64,000 nucleotides of DNA. Origin: Actinostola sp. cb2023 (Eukaryota > Cnidaria > Anthozoa > Actiniaria > Actinostolidae). Each line of letters begins with the position of its first letter. Positions within the stretch are counted from its first letter, which is position 1. The position numbers were made by a program, and so were the translations under genes. The stretch spans positions 1-64,000 of the forward strand of contig JAUJYZ010000308.1 in assembly GCA_033675265.1 (NCBI GenBank), written 5' to 3'. Below the pieces are notes generated by a model. That model did not search any database and had not been told where the DNA came from. It worked only from the letters and a program-made list of their open reading frames with translations. Below are positions 23,901 to 47,157 of the stretch, piece by piece.

Positions 23901-24751
23901 TCTTGTTTAACTGGTTATCCTTAACTCTATTACGTAAAAGGTATTTCATTGTGAATTGAATTCGCGACCGCATTTAAGAAAAACTATATTTTCCTCCATA
24001 AGGTCACGTGACCACATGACGTCACAATTGTTAGATCCAAATTGTCTCAAATCTTGTATATAACCTTATGCCTAAATATGAGTGCCTAAGTAAATTAGAG
24101 CAGCGAGTTATTACAAGAAATGTGATTTTCCAAATTGCCTTTTTGAACCAGGCCTTAAGTACCTTGAGAAATTAAAAATAAAAATAAATACCAATGTAAC
24201 TACGCAACATCCATCTATCATATAGCACCAGACAGCCTTTCCCAAGACTAGTAATGGAGTATACTAAGACTAGTAATGGAGTAAACTAGCTTTAATAAAA
24301 TGCGGCAACTGTAGACAAAATTCGTTTGGATGAATAAATAAAGAGACTTCTCATTTTTTTTAAACAAAAGTTGATGTCCACTCACCATCGCTGGCGATCG
24401 TGTCCGAACATAAGTAGCATTAGAATCCTTCTGAAGGCTGCTAGCAAGTCCTTCCGCCACAGAACTGATTCCCTTGGAGTTGAGTTCACATAATCCCTCT
24501 CCCTCGGATTGCGTGTAGTGATTGTACGAAGCACATTTGGGAAACTCAGCCAAACATGCTTGACCACATCCTATCAGGCTTACAGAGTGCAATACTTTGT
24601 ATTGAAACCCGTTCAGCTTGTAACCTTGGAGAGAGATCGGTATCCCATCAAAGTGGCGATAAACTTCACTCATTGGGTCTTGACCTTGTGCAAAATACAA
24701 CTGATGAAGGAATGGTGGAAAAAGTACAATGATGAAAAGCCACAGCGCCAT
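14353..24751 (-). CDS. Secreted PAN/apple plus fibrinogen-like protein, copy 2, with a 9.4-kb intron
   Basis: Exon 1 is 24751-24386 (122 codons, donor GTGAGT, phase 0) and exon 2 is 14997-14353 (acceptor TTTCAG), giving 336 residues. The signal peptide starts MALWLFIIVLFPPFLHQLYF, then a PAN domain nearly identical to copy 1 (YRHFDGIPISLQGYKLNGFQ, GCGQACLAEFPKC). The fibrinogen-like exon again starts TCADHYKTGIL and ends NYWFGIGV. Both exons are intact, with no stop. The intron contains a 7.1-kb inverted-repeat unit and other transposons. I infer that the exons belong together from matching phases, order and strand; two separate half-genes remain possible. Confidence 0.7.
15785..15895. repeat. 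Palindrome with an inverse partner at 21600-21660
   Basis: ATGAGTACAGTGGGACCGTT and its partner GCGGTCTCACTAGTGCTCAT form a hairpin around AGTATACT. The outer half reappears inverted at 21600-21660. Confidence 0.7.
16765..16950. repeat. Near-perfect 90-bp-arm palindrome
   Basis: GAAGTACGTCTTCCGTGTTT at the left returns inverted as AAACACGGAAAACGTACTTC. The arms also share TTCATGCTCTCATGAAAACC and GGGAGAATTC. A MITE or foldback is likely. Confidence 0.75.
17371..17652 (-). pseudogene. Tyrosine recombinase C-terminal fragment (Crypton-like)
   Basis: The minus strand codes YTNHCVRPTAITLLSNAG, then QIIAILGHRNEQSLAS. The HCVR and GHR boxes match the H-x-x-R and H/R catalytic positions of tyrosine recombinases, in the form seen in Crypton-type and Crypton-derived proteins. 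The frame slips just before the catalytic tyrosine: in the next frame SYNSRPSSNQLQQCSNV follows (Tyr codon at 17507-17509). The N-terminal part is not found, so the fragment is inactive as read. Confidence 0.65.
18418..18790 (+). repeat. ~80-bp satellite, left block
   Basis: Units start GCGAGGCGAACACAAACACG and run through GATATTTCTGATACAAAGCA. Three clear copies are followed by a longer variant ending AACATTGATGAATAGTAATT. The same satellite continues, same orientation, at 19905-20600 beyond an inserted repeat. Confidence 0.8.
18791..19880. repeat. Dispersed ~1.1-kb repeat inserted in the satellite
   Basis: It splits the satellite into two blocks. TTATAAAATAA-type sequence occurs near both ends. 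Blocks match 8020-8640 in reverse. A short related piece lies near 13250-13330 (AACACGAGAG / TGATGTTGGG region). No protein is recognisable. Confidence 0.55.
19905..20600 (+). repeat. ~80-bp satellite, right block
   Basis: About six 80-bp units (GCGAGGCAAACACAAAACAC, then GTGAAGCGAGTCGAGAAAT and CAAAGCTCTCAGCAAACTAA), preceded by two copies of the longer variant also found at 18620-18790. Confidence 0.85.
20763..21453 (-). mobile_element. 5'-truncated LINE fragment
   Basis: The minus strand codes HAFVTSKLDHCNLVLSG, VQNSAARILTYTKKQDHI, DLHWLPIADRIKYKILLLTF and LNNMAPSYLKDLL, the same C-terminal region as the LINE at 10790-12418 but a different subfamily. Further along, with a frame change, comes a SFSFMAPKLWNELP-type segment. 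Its 3' end is the TATATAGCGCTA / AATAAT tail near 20763-20860. Only the end of the reverse transcriptase ORF is present. Confidence 0.8.
22351..23064. mobile_element. MITE with TTTAAAGGGGCAG ends
   Basis: AAAGGGGCAGTGTCAAGC at 22351 and its inverse (GCTTGACACTAGCTGCCCCT) near 23044-23063 face each other, with TTTAAA at each edge. TTAA target duplication is probable. Inside, 22972-23007 is a small hairpin (AAAGTCCACGGTGGACTTT). No gene is seen. Confidence 0.65.
23501..24154. mobile_element. TTAA-flanked MITE with GGCCTGGTTCAAG ends
   Basis: TTAA at 23497-23500 and 24155-24158 brackets ends GGCCTGGTTCAAG and TTGAACCAGGCC. The outer flanks GGTAC / GTACC are also complementary. No coding capacity. 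A CACGTGAC motif recurs inside. Confidence 0.65.
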
Positions 24752-26136
24752 TTTAATGGAGTAATACTTTTTGAAAAACAGTTTTTCCCAAAATTCAAGG
24801 GAGAAGTTGTTGATTGTATTGGCAGGTGCATATGTTGCGAAATGCAGCAAATAGTGAGATTTTAAATTGTAAATAATCATTTACAAATAGAATGAAACAT
24901 AATTAATTCTGAACCTGTTTTATTTACAAAGGATAGTATTTCTATATATTTACGAAGTAAGGCCTGTTTTATTGGAATGGATCGAATTGATGTAGTACAC
25001 CATGCAATATTTCATCAAACTTATTTTATAACTGGAATTCCGTTTTTTATTTTATGTTCTTGTATGTTTTTCCAAGCAACCAATTGATGAAATTCGGTAC
25101 CACATGACGTTGTCTAAAGAGAGAAATGTCAATTTGTTGTTTAAGCACTTAGGCGGCTGAGTAAACACCATTCAAATGCTCTTGAATTCCAGTTGTCAAT
25201 TTTCCGGCTTCAAACAATAGAAATATATGCAAAGAGTTTTACTTTTTTCCGAAATGATATTTTGTATAGTGGCGCTATTCCATTTTCGCAATGTGGTATT
25301 ACTTTTTGCAAGTTTAAGATATTTTTGTTATGTTTTATGTGACAGAATTATCAACATGTTGGTGTTGGGTAGAGCGAATGGATAGGACTAGATTCTCATG
25401 ATAATTAAGATTTCAAAAATACACTATATTAAAGACTAAGACTGAAACGTCAGTGACTGACAGCCCTTCGCTGACTCCCACTGAGTTTTAGAGTTTTATG
25501 TCATAACTTTAATTGATCTTGATGGTTGGCACCGAATTAAACAAACATATCCAACCATGCATGCACTGTCTGGTATACAGCAGACAAAAAAGAACAAACT
25601 GGCAACAATATTTTTTTCAAAAACTCATGCATAATTAATGAGCAATTCATCCAATCTGAAGGACGAAATCCATCGCGTGCATGTACCTTTATACCCTGTA
25701 ATGCACTGCTTATTAGTATTCTTTATATATTGGCCTCATATTGGTGTCGTATCATTGACCTCCCTATTCCCTGTACGGGACGACATATATGTCAGTGTCC
25801 GGAAAGATTGCACCTTGGTCACACTTTCGGACCATTGTTCAAATGTGGGATCTTTTTGAGAGTATCAGTAGTATCGGTGCGCATGTGTGAGGCGTTAGAA
25901 GCAACACGATACTGCTATGTTTGTGTTTTCCTTGCTGTTTTCTTACTGAAATCATCCGAGAATGTATTACTTTGGAATATCGTTTTTGAATTAAGCTGTT
26001 CAAAAAACTCGCAGATCGTGTTTCAGTTTATCGGGTCTAAAACCCGATAAAACACTCCTGCGAGTTTATTAAACAGTACTTAAATGTTGGTGAAAGAGCT
26101 ACCCTATTTAAGTAAAGCTTTATCTACCTATGTAGA
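24752..26136. other. Spacer upstream of copy 2; small hairpin
   Basis: It holds the presumed promoter of the minus-strand gene. The only structure seen is an imperfect hairpin at 26005-26072 (CTCGCAG...CTGCGAG, TTATCGGG...CCCGATAA). No exon is recognised. Confidence 0.4.
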
Positions 26137-27280
26137 TAGGGATCGCTGTAAAGTGTAGGTACATCATCTAGACATGCAACAAAGCTATAACTAACCACAC
26201 TACCATATTTACAACCACTGATCATATCCTGTAATCACTGGGGTCAGTGTAAAGTGTAGGTACATCATCTAGACATACAACAAAGCTATAGCTAACGACA
26301 CTACCACAATCACAACCACTGATCATATCCTGTAATCACTGGGGTCAGTGTAAAGTGTAGGTACATCATTTAGACATGCAACAAAGCTATAACTAACCAC
26401 ACTACCACATTTACAACCACTGATCATATCCTGTAATCACTGGGACAATAATAATATCAGTGTAAAGATCAGGAACTGGATCAGTGGTACTAGGTACATC
26501 GTCTAGACGTGCAACAAAGCCATAGCTAACGACACTACCACATTTACAACCACTGATCACATCCTGTAATCACTGGGGTCAGTGTAAAGTGTAGGTATCA
26601 TCTAGACATACAACAAAGCTATAGCTAACGACACTACCATGGCCACAATTACAACCACTGATCATGTTATTCTGTAATCACTGGGGTCAGTGTAAAGTGT
26701 AGGTACATCATCTAGACATGCAACAAAGCTATAGTTATGGACACTACCACATTTACAACCACTGATCATATCCTGTAATCACTGGGACAATAATAATATC
26801 AGTGTAAAGATCAGGAACTGGATCAGTGAGTGTAAAGTGTACTAGGTACATCGTCTAGACGTGCAACAAAGCCATAGCTAACGACACTACCACATTTACA
26901 ACCACTGATCACATCCTGTAATCACTGGGGTCAGTGTAAAGTGTAGGTATCATCTAGACATACAACAAAGCTATAGCTAACGACACTACCGGACCATGGC
27001 CACAATTACAACCACTGATCATGTTATTCTGTAATCACTGGGGTCAGTGTAAAGTGTAGGTACATCATCTAGACATGCAACAAAGCTATAGTTATGGACA
27101 CTACCACATTTACAACCACTGATCATATCCTGTAATCACTAGGATTACTGTAAAGTGTAGGTACGTCATCTAGAGGTTTCATTCGAGCCTTAGCCATTCG
27201 TTCGTTGGAGTAAGAAGCTATAGCTAAGGCGACTAGCCATATACAACCACTGATCATATTTTACCCTGTACTGTAATTAC
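26137..27280 (+). repeat. ~100-145 bp satellite, about ten copies
   Basis: Units contain AGTGTAAAGTGTAGGTACAT, CATCTAGACATGCAACAAAG and ACAACCACTGATCATATCC. Two unit lengths alternate: short units of about 100 bases, and longer ones with CAATAATAATATCAGTGTAA inserts. This gives a higher-order pattern repeated twice (26440-26690 and 26785-27040). Confidence 0.9.
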
Positions 27281-27284
27281 AACA

Positions 27285-28017
27285 CTTAATAACAACAACA
27301 ACAACAACAACTGAAATTACAATAGATACAATGTAGCAAAAGCAAAAAACACAACACCATCTCAAGTTTTATTTTCCAGAATCTTAGAAGATTCCATCTG
27401 TACAAATACCGAGAACTCCCTTCAAACACTCCATAAACACACCCACACTCCAAGACTAAAGGGACTTTCGTATACATTGGTTCAGCCTTCGTTGTGTTTG
27501 TCATACAGAGCGCTTTGTTTCTTCAAGGACATCTCCATTCATCGAAGTGCAAACTGCTTTCATGTTTCTATCGGTTAAGCAAACAAAGACATCACGGCTG
27601 AACAAATGAAGCCACCCGCCTTGCAACGTTGTATGTCATGTCATTTTAGTGTAACAGGTTTTTGTTTGTTTAGGAACTTGTACCTTAAAGTTGTCCTGGT
27701 GGGGAAGGAGCGGGATAATTCGCTACTTTGTTCTGCTGCTTCCGAAACCATGACCCTATTCCATGCTAGGGGAATGTCTAATTTTGATCCTGTTATTGAC
27801 TAAATGATGCATGAAAGATACCCTGATCCATACTAGATACAGGAAACTGCTCCAGACTAATATAAAATGCTAACGACCTTACCCTGTTTGTTGACACGTC
27901 CCTTATATTATATCGGGGGTAACCACCGTCCCCCCCTCCCCCGGAGAAAAGGTGCCTTAAAAACGATTTGTAATTCGTGATTGGTATTCAGTTTGGAGTG
28001 CATCTCTACAAGTCATC
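27285..28017 (+). promoter_or_regulatory. Upstream region of the chitinase gene
   Basis: No coding exon is recognised. A TATA-like TTATATTATA lies near 27902, about 110 bases before the start codon. An ACA repeat is at 27293-27311. Promoter assignment rests only on position. Confidence 0.3.
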
Positions 28018-40378
<12,361 letters not shown>

Positions 40379-40406
40379 GAGTGCCTCTTCACTGAGAAAA
40401 TATGCG

Positions 40407-40412
40407 AATAAA
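40407..40412 (+). terminator. Poly(A) signal AATAAA after last exon B
   Basis: 28 bases past the TAA stop. Its presence supports exon B as a usable 3' end. Confidence 0.5.
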
Positions 40413-42198
40413 ATGAATTGTCAATTAATTCAAAATCGTACTTCGTTTTTACCGTTTCTTTCCCTCTTTACTCTTTAGTCGAACCTCTGTAAAACGAGCA
40501 ATCGTTCTACGACTAGTATCATATCGAATGTCTTTAGGGCGAAATGCGCACGCGCGCGAAAGATTACATGAGTTACCTTGAAATTGGTATTTAAAGTCTA
40601 TAATACATAGCAGATTTAGCAGTGCATTTTTAAATGCACCTGCTAAATCTTGACTTTGCATTTGAGTTTAAAAACTCAAAGTCATAATATTATGGCAAGG
40701 GATCATGTACTTGGGGCAGTGTTCACGATGGTTTAACACTCTTTAGGATTAACATTTTAAATACCAGTTAATATTTAATTTTGCCTTCGTTTGAGCACTA
40801 GTAGTTTGTGAGCCATAGACCTCTTCTTTTAGAATTCCCTCAATGTGATTTCCTCCAAAACCTTTTTAACCTTGCGAATACTTCTCATTAGATTTTGTCG
40901 TTTCAATTGTGAAGTTACGACAGGTCCGACAGAATATAGATCTTAAATAAAGGTGTCTTGTGAATACTGAATACAGTGCAATACAGTTCAAGTCGTTGTG
41001 GTAAATTATAAAGAGTCTTTTTAGAAGCAAAAGCCAGGCCAAACCAACATATTTATTATAACGTTACCATAATATAGACAAAACAACCTTTTTTGTAGAT
41101 ACATAATTAATTTTAGTCTTGCAATACAGAATCCAAGTGATGTGGTATTCAGAATACCAATAACGGACAACCGTTTTTCAAATAACTGTATAACATTTCA
41201 ACAGAGACTGGCTGTTTTTAAACCACTTTACAACGACATAGATTCAGTATATGTAGAGGTTATTAGTCGGCTAAGCATCTAATACGGCTGTGTCAAAGAA
41301 ACTAGCTATTCTGGTGAAAGAAACTGATGACAAATTACAGTGAAAACTTGGAAATCTCTGTACGAGCGCGCTAGCCAAAACTGTAGAATTTCTCGCACGC
41401 TGATTGGTTAATTTTCATCACACGATTCTGCATAGTTGATTGGAAAGCCAGTTTGATGTAACTACCCAAAATGCGGTCCCATATTTCGCGCGTTCTTGTG
41501 CATATTTCGTGCGTTCTTTGACAAAAATGTTTTTTTTTTGTTCATTTTTTTTTTTTTTATTTTTTTTTTTTTTATTCATTAAAATTACATTTCTCAATCT
41601 CCCTGTAAGATTGTAGTTCTTCTGGTTTTATAATTTGACAACTTTCATCGATTTCTAATGACGACGTATAGATTTTGAGAAATTTTCGTTTGTTTCGATT
41701 CAAGTCAGAAAGCATGTACATACATAGACCCTATGCATTAATGGTAGAATCATAAAATCTGATTTCCTTTGTTATTGGGAATATATTACAGCAATATCTC
41801 TCCATCTCTTTGAAGAGAGGGTTTTCAATAATGAACATGCCAAAGTTTAGGGCTGTACTATGCAATCTTGAAAAGTTATAGTGATTTGAAATTACATAGA
41901 TTTGTACCAGAAACCGGACTTTGGCCCTAGATGCCTCGTTTCCATGTATTTTGCACCTTTCAAACGCTTATTACTTGATGATAGTTTCATTTTTATTAAT
42001 ACACTTTTGGGGGTAAATACTAAGCTGTCGATGGTCTTTCAATCTATTGATTTACCTTTACTTAACTCGTTATTCTTTCAGTTTTTGCAAATTTATGCAA
42101 AGTACAGAAATCGAGTATTCAACATTCTCGGTGGGACGTTGAAATGAATATTTATTGAGTGCGAGTGTGTTTCTATGAATGAGGGGATCGGCTATTTA
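40413..42198. other. Spacer after the chitinase gene
   Basis: Two short hairpins (40608-40646, GCAGATTTAGCA...TGCTAAATCT; and 40663-40683, GAGTTTAAAAACTC) and poly-T runs near 41530-41575. No exon was recognised. Confidence 0.4.
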
Positions 42199-42673
42199 TC
42201 GAGTTAGAGGTTGAGTTGAGTTTGAGTTGAGTTTGAGTTGAGTTTGAGTTGAGTTGAGTTTGAGTTACCGTTGAGTTACCTTTGAGTTAACCAAAAATTA
42301 TTATATTTTTGGAACAATGTCTTACAACGTTGTTTGAGATTCCCCAAGGGGGAGTATTGCCTATGGTGGCCTGGGGAGGGGGTGGGGGGTGGATATGGTA
42401 AGGGAAACTGTTTATATTCTGGTATGTTAAAGGTCGTGCTACTGAATAACTCGAACTTAATAGAGAATAGATTGAAATATATGGCACTTTTTAAACGGGC
42501 CGCTTCTCAATATATTATCAATAGAATTAACTTTGACTTTGGCGAACGAACTTTCAACGACAGTAGTTTTCTCGAACAAAGGCATAGCGAAATGACTTCA
42601 AAATAATCTAGTGGTCGTTGTGCACGATGTCTTCGTGTGTGACAAATGCATGTGACCAGTGCCGCCGTTTATC

Positions 42674-43080
42674 CCCCGGGGGGGGGGTACTCCCAATAAT
42701 TACATGATATATATGTGCGGCGGTACAGGGTCCAGGTTTTGGGCCATTTTATTCTCTAATCCAGATTAAATGAACGCATAAAAATCATTAATCCAGGTTA
42801 TAGCCTAAAAACATTTATTAATTTTTAATCATTTGTATCAATGTGGTATCGGCGTTTCAGTAAAACTCCGCATGAACAATAATAATGGCGTCAGTCAGAC
42901 GTAAAGGTGTTAGAGTGTTAGTCTGACAAAATATCCTGACGACTGCATCGTATCAGATCGTAAATAAAAATTCGTAAATCCAGGTTTTTTTTATTTGGGA
43001 AATTCGTAAATCCAGGTTTTCGAGTGACAAATTCCAAAAACAGGGTCCAGGTCTGAACATCTCGCCGCACATACCTAACC
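42674..43080. repeat. Dispersed repeat with GGGGGGGTACTCCC start
   Basis: Related repeats start at 43622 (GGGGGTTACTCCCATATATT) and 56749 (GGGGGGGTACTCCCATATAT). All include 'acagggtc(c)aggttt' or 'aacagggta' blocks. They look like copies of one non-coding transposon family. Confidence 0.5.
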
Positions 43081-44339
43081 ATTTTTTAACCAAGTATAAT
43101 GTTTCCGACAAAGGGTGTTGGCTGAAGTACAGTACTGTATACAAAAGGGTAGAACTGTTATTCTTGTATTTCAATGGTCGTTTCTCTTGCTGGAACAGAT
43201 TCAGGTAATCATCATCAAAAAATCGGCTACTAAAAAAAATGCTACTCAAATGAAAAAGGTTAAAAAAGCAACAAAATCTTACACATGGTTAAAAAAACTC
43301 AGTGACTGATCGCCTCGTGGATCCACACTACTTTGATGTTATGACAAAATTCATAATCAAATGCAATAAAAGAACATACACATACTAAACTGGTGATGTC
43401 AATTTGTTAAATATGAAAGAGTAAAACCAGCGAGTATTCCTTTCCCACTGACCGGGATATATAAAACACAGAGTGCCAGATGCGAAATGACTTTGGGGTG
43501 GTCTGCATGTTAACTGAGTTTGTGGTGGCCAGCCAAATGCAATTATCCCAGCTCGTTTTTAACAGCTTCAGGATAATTAAATTGCCTTTTTGTGTTTTCA
43601 CATGTCAATCATGTTCTATTTTGAGCTTCTGGGGGTTACTCCCATATATTGGCTATATAGGTATGTACCGCCCGATAGGGTAGGTTTTCGAGTCCGCTTT
43701 CACCCAGCCAAAAAAGATCCCTTATCCATTAATATGGTACCTGTTTTGACGTTCGGGACGGATTAATTGGTCCTTGTATAAGGTCGCAAATTTGGGCTTA
43801 AAATGGGTAGCAATGTTCTCAATAGGAGTTCGATTTTCGGAACCGTTGGGCGGGACAGCACTATCCTAAATAATTTGCAGGACATACCCCTCCCATTCCC
43901 CCACCCCCCTCCCTCCTAAGCACACCCCTGCTGACCACAACATACGAATCGGGGATGCTAAATCGCTCTCGTGAATTAACATGAATATGACTGGTTACTA
44001 CATTCTGCACTCAATTATAGCCAACACTCAACAATTATTGGCAGAGCGACAAATTGCAAAGGCCTGTACGCATTAACAAAAGACGAACTAACAAACTAAG
44101 CCCGCAGTAGCGCCGGACACCAGGAAAACCACGCCGCAAAGCAGTGCGGATAAGATAATGCACTCGATCACTTTCTGCAGAATTTAGCTAGTCCAGCAAT
44201 TCGTTGTTCATCACTCACTAAATCCATAATCAACAAAACAGGCAAGAATTTTACGAAATGTACATATCTTTCTTTGGCCCAAAAGTAAAATGTGTACAAT
44301 GTACAACTTCTGCAACTTGTCAAGAGTTTGTCCGGATGT
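43081..44339. other. Mostly unassigned sequence
   Basis: Apart from the repeat copy at about 43622-43925 nothing is recognised. Short open frames at 43115-43309 and 43407-43683 lack any family features. Confidence 0.35.
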
Positions 44340-44357
44340 GACGCCATTATAATTATA

Positions 44358-44403
<46 letters not shown>
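44358..44403. repeat. (TTA)n microsatellite
   Basis: A short array of about 15 units, preceded by TATAATTATATA. Confidence 0.9.
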
Positions 44404-44406
<3 letters not shown>

Positions 44407-44539
44407 ACTTCCAACCCATTAGACATAACAACACAGTTTTGTGGAGTAATGGGGAATGGGAATTAGGTCTCCATCTGCTGCCGCAGATCCATGCTCCACG
44501 CATAATTGGCATACTGGTCAGTGCATGACAAAGAGAGGT

Positions 44540-44790
44540 GATAATCCTCTCTCCAGTGATATCCCTCGAGTCGCCGGAGTGTAACTCACATACTACCCCT
44601 ACCGATGATAATCCCCTGGGTCGCTGAGGCCTCTCTCCAGTGATATCCCTCGGGTCGCCGGGGTGTAACTCACATACTACCCCTACCGATGATAATCCCC
44701 TGGGTCGCTGAGGGGTGTAAATCACATACAACCCCTACTGAGGGTGATAAGGGTGTAACTCACATACAACCCCTTCATTGATAATAAACC
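44540..44790. repeat. Tandem repeat, GATAATCCCCTGGGTCGCTG units
   Basis: About three copies of an ~80-bp unit with CTCTCCAGTGATATCCCTCG and GTGTAACTCACATACTACCC blocks, partly degraded. It makes an open frame on the minus strand (PQRPRGLSSVGVVCELH) that is not a gene. Confidence 0.75.
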
Positions 44791-45395
44791 ATAAGTCTAT
44801 GGGGCAAAAGTGACCAGTATGGGAGCAACTAATCCCCAACCCGTGATTTTATTAAAACATACTAAGATAAAGCTCTGCTACATCATTGAGAATGAAGTTA
44901 AAAATATAGTTGACATTGTCCATCTCCTACCATTGCTGAGATTGTCAGAGTTCATGATGTCCATATATGCAACCGCTATTGGCTGCTTATAACTGTAACT
45001 ATCTTGTGCCTTATTACTAATTGTGCCATATGCTACTAGAACAAAAGGGGAGGGTGGGAGGGAATTACGTGTATATCGATAGCTGTTTTGATCGGAATGA
45101 ATGACTGCAATCGACAACGCAAACATGCCACAACATGGACTGACAGCCTGGCATGCTGTGACATGATTGGCTGGTGCAATTAAACCATGCCAGGACATGT
45201 GATACCATAAGTGACCCTTGTACCCTTGTAATTGTCCTAATAGTATATTGCATTACAGTGTTTACTTTGAACAAAGCCTGCTTTGTTGCTGGTCAATTAT
45301 TAGTTTACATTCCATTGAATCTAATATGCGTCCATTCAATTAAAGCTAATGGTTGTATTATTAACTTTAATTTATATGAATATAAATTGGCTTTA

Positions 45396-45396
<1 letters not shown>

Positions 45397-45475
<79 letters not shown>
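45397..45475. repeat. (TTA)n microsatellite
   Basis: About 26 units. The following 45476-45635 matches 59910-60060 (ATTGTTATTGAACAATCCAA ... GAGGAATAAAGTTAT), which also ends in a TTA array. This fits a retroelement 3' end with a microsatellite tail. Confidence 0.9.
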
Positions 45476-45479
<4 letters not shown>

Positions 45480-45635
45480 TGCTTATATTATATTATTCAT
45501 ATTTATTGTTTGTATTTTAATATCATTAGTTAATTGTTATTGAACAATCCAAGCGATCATTTTAAATTGTGTAAATAAGGATTTTTATCTATTTTTCTAT
45601 CTCTTATTTGTAATTTGTTTTGAGGAATAAAGTTA

Positions 45636-46108
<473 letters not shown>

Positions 46109-46132
46109 GAACAGTTATTGGATGCCATGCCT

Positions 46133-46761
46133 GGTAATAAATGAATTGAAAGTATTTAACTTCGTCAGGCAAAAGAAATAGACGACAAACGCGTATTCAG
46201 ACGTTTCGCCGGTGAAGGCTTCATCAGTGGTATATTTTAAACTGAAAATCACTCTCTAAATAACTTACATTTGAATAGTGAAATACCCAGTGGTATTAGT
46301 TGATTAAACAATGCTTAATAATTACAATACAGTAAATAGATGTGGTGTCCTGGGAATAGTAATAACAATGTACTGAGTTATATGCAGAGAAACCTGCCTA
46401 CACAGCCATTCATAATGATAAAAGAACACCTCCGTGGCCAGACCGTGTTCACACATTTGCAATCACACTCTGCCAACTTCCTGAAAGAATCCCCAATTAG
46501 ATGGAAAATACTGCACCCTAACATCAAATTCCCCAAAGAGCGTAAAGTAATCGAAGCACTTGAAATAAGCATTGTTTAATCAATTAATTAAGCATTGTTT
46601 CATCAACTAATACCACTGGGTATTTCACTATTCAAATGTAAGTTATTTAGAGAGTGATTTTCAGTTTAAAATATACCACTGATGAAGCCTTCACCGGCGA
46701 AACGTCTGAATACGCGTTTGTCGTCTATTTCTTTTGCCTGACGAAGTTAAATACTTTCAAT

Positions 46762-46770
<9 letters not shown>
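46133..46770. pseudogene. Penelope-like remnant between inverted terminal repeats
   Basis: About 185 bases at 46133-46318 return inverted at 46580-46770, each with a hammerhead-like core (minus 46199-46227; plus 46679-46706). Between them the plus strand codes HLRGQTVFTHLQSHSANFLK, ESPIRWKILHPNIKFPKER and KVIEALE, the tail of a GIY-YIG endonuclease of Penelope-like type. The reverse transcriptase is missing. It is the same family as 2300-2750. Confidence 0.7.
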
Positions 46771-46809
<39 letters not shown>

Positions 46810-46810
46810 G
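46767..46810. repeat. (TTA)n microsatellite at the Penelope edge
   Basis: It mirrors the array ending at 46107, so the inverted remnant has TTA/TAA tails on both sides. Confidence 0.85.
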
Positions 46811-46929
46811 TTGTCAAAGATATGGACGTCACCTGAGATGCGAGCCACGTGTAGCATAGATAAGCTTGTTATCGCCTAATTATCAGGCGGGAAGCGAGGT
46901 CGACTCCATCTGATAATCAAACGTTAACT

Positions 46930-47157
46930 AAGGGTGCGTTCGATTGACCTTATTCCGGAATAGGAATACTTGGAATAATACGGAATGTCCGTTCAATCGA
47001 GTCTGTTCCGATTCCGGAATAAGCGGAATCCAGTATTCCAAACATTCGGCTCATCATAACAGAATGCTTGGAATATTCCGGAATAATGACGTCATCCGTC
47101 TGCCCCAGAATCTGGAATTATTCCTATTCCGGAATAAGGTCAATCGAACGACCCCTA
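46930..47157. mobile_element. Palindromic MITE, GTGCGTTCGATTGACC ends
   Basis: GTGCGTTCGATTGACCTTAT and its inverse ATAAGGTCAATCGAACGACC close an element rich in TTCCGGAATA. CTAAGG flanks both sides and may be part of the target duplication. A hAT origin is suggested by the termini. Confidence 0.7.

Noticed and set aside
44402..44731. 109-codon minus-strand ORF (PQRPRGLSSVGVV repeats)
   Set aside because: Produced by an ~80-bp tandem repeat; no other support.
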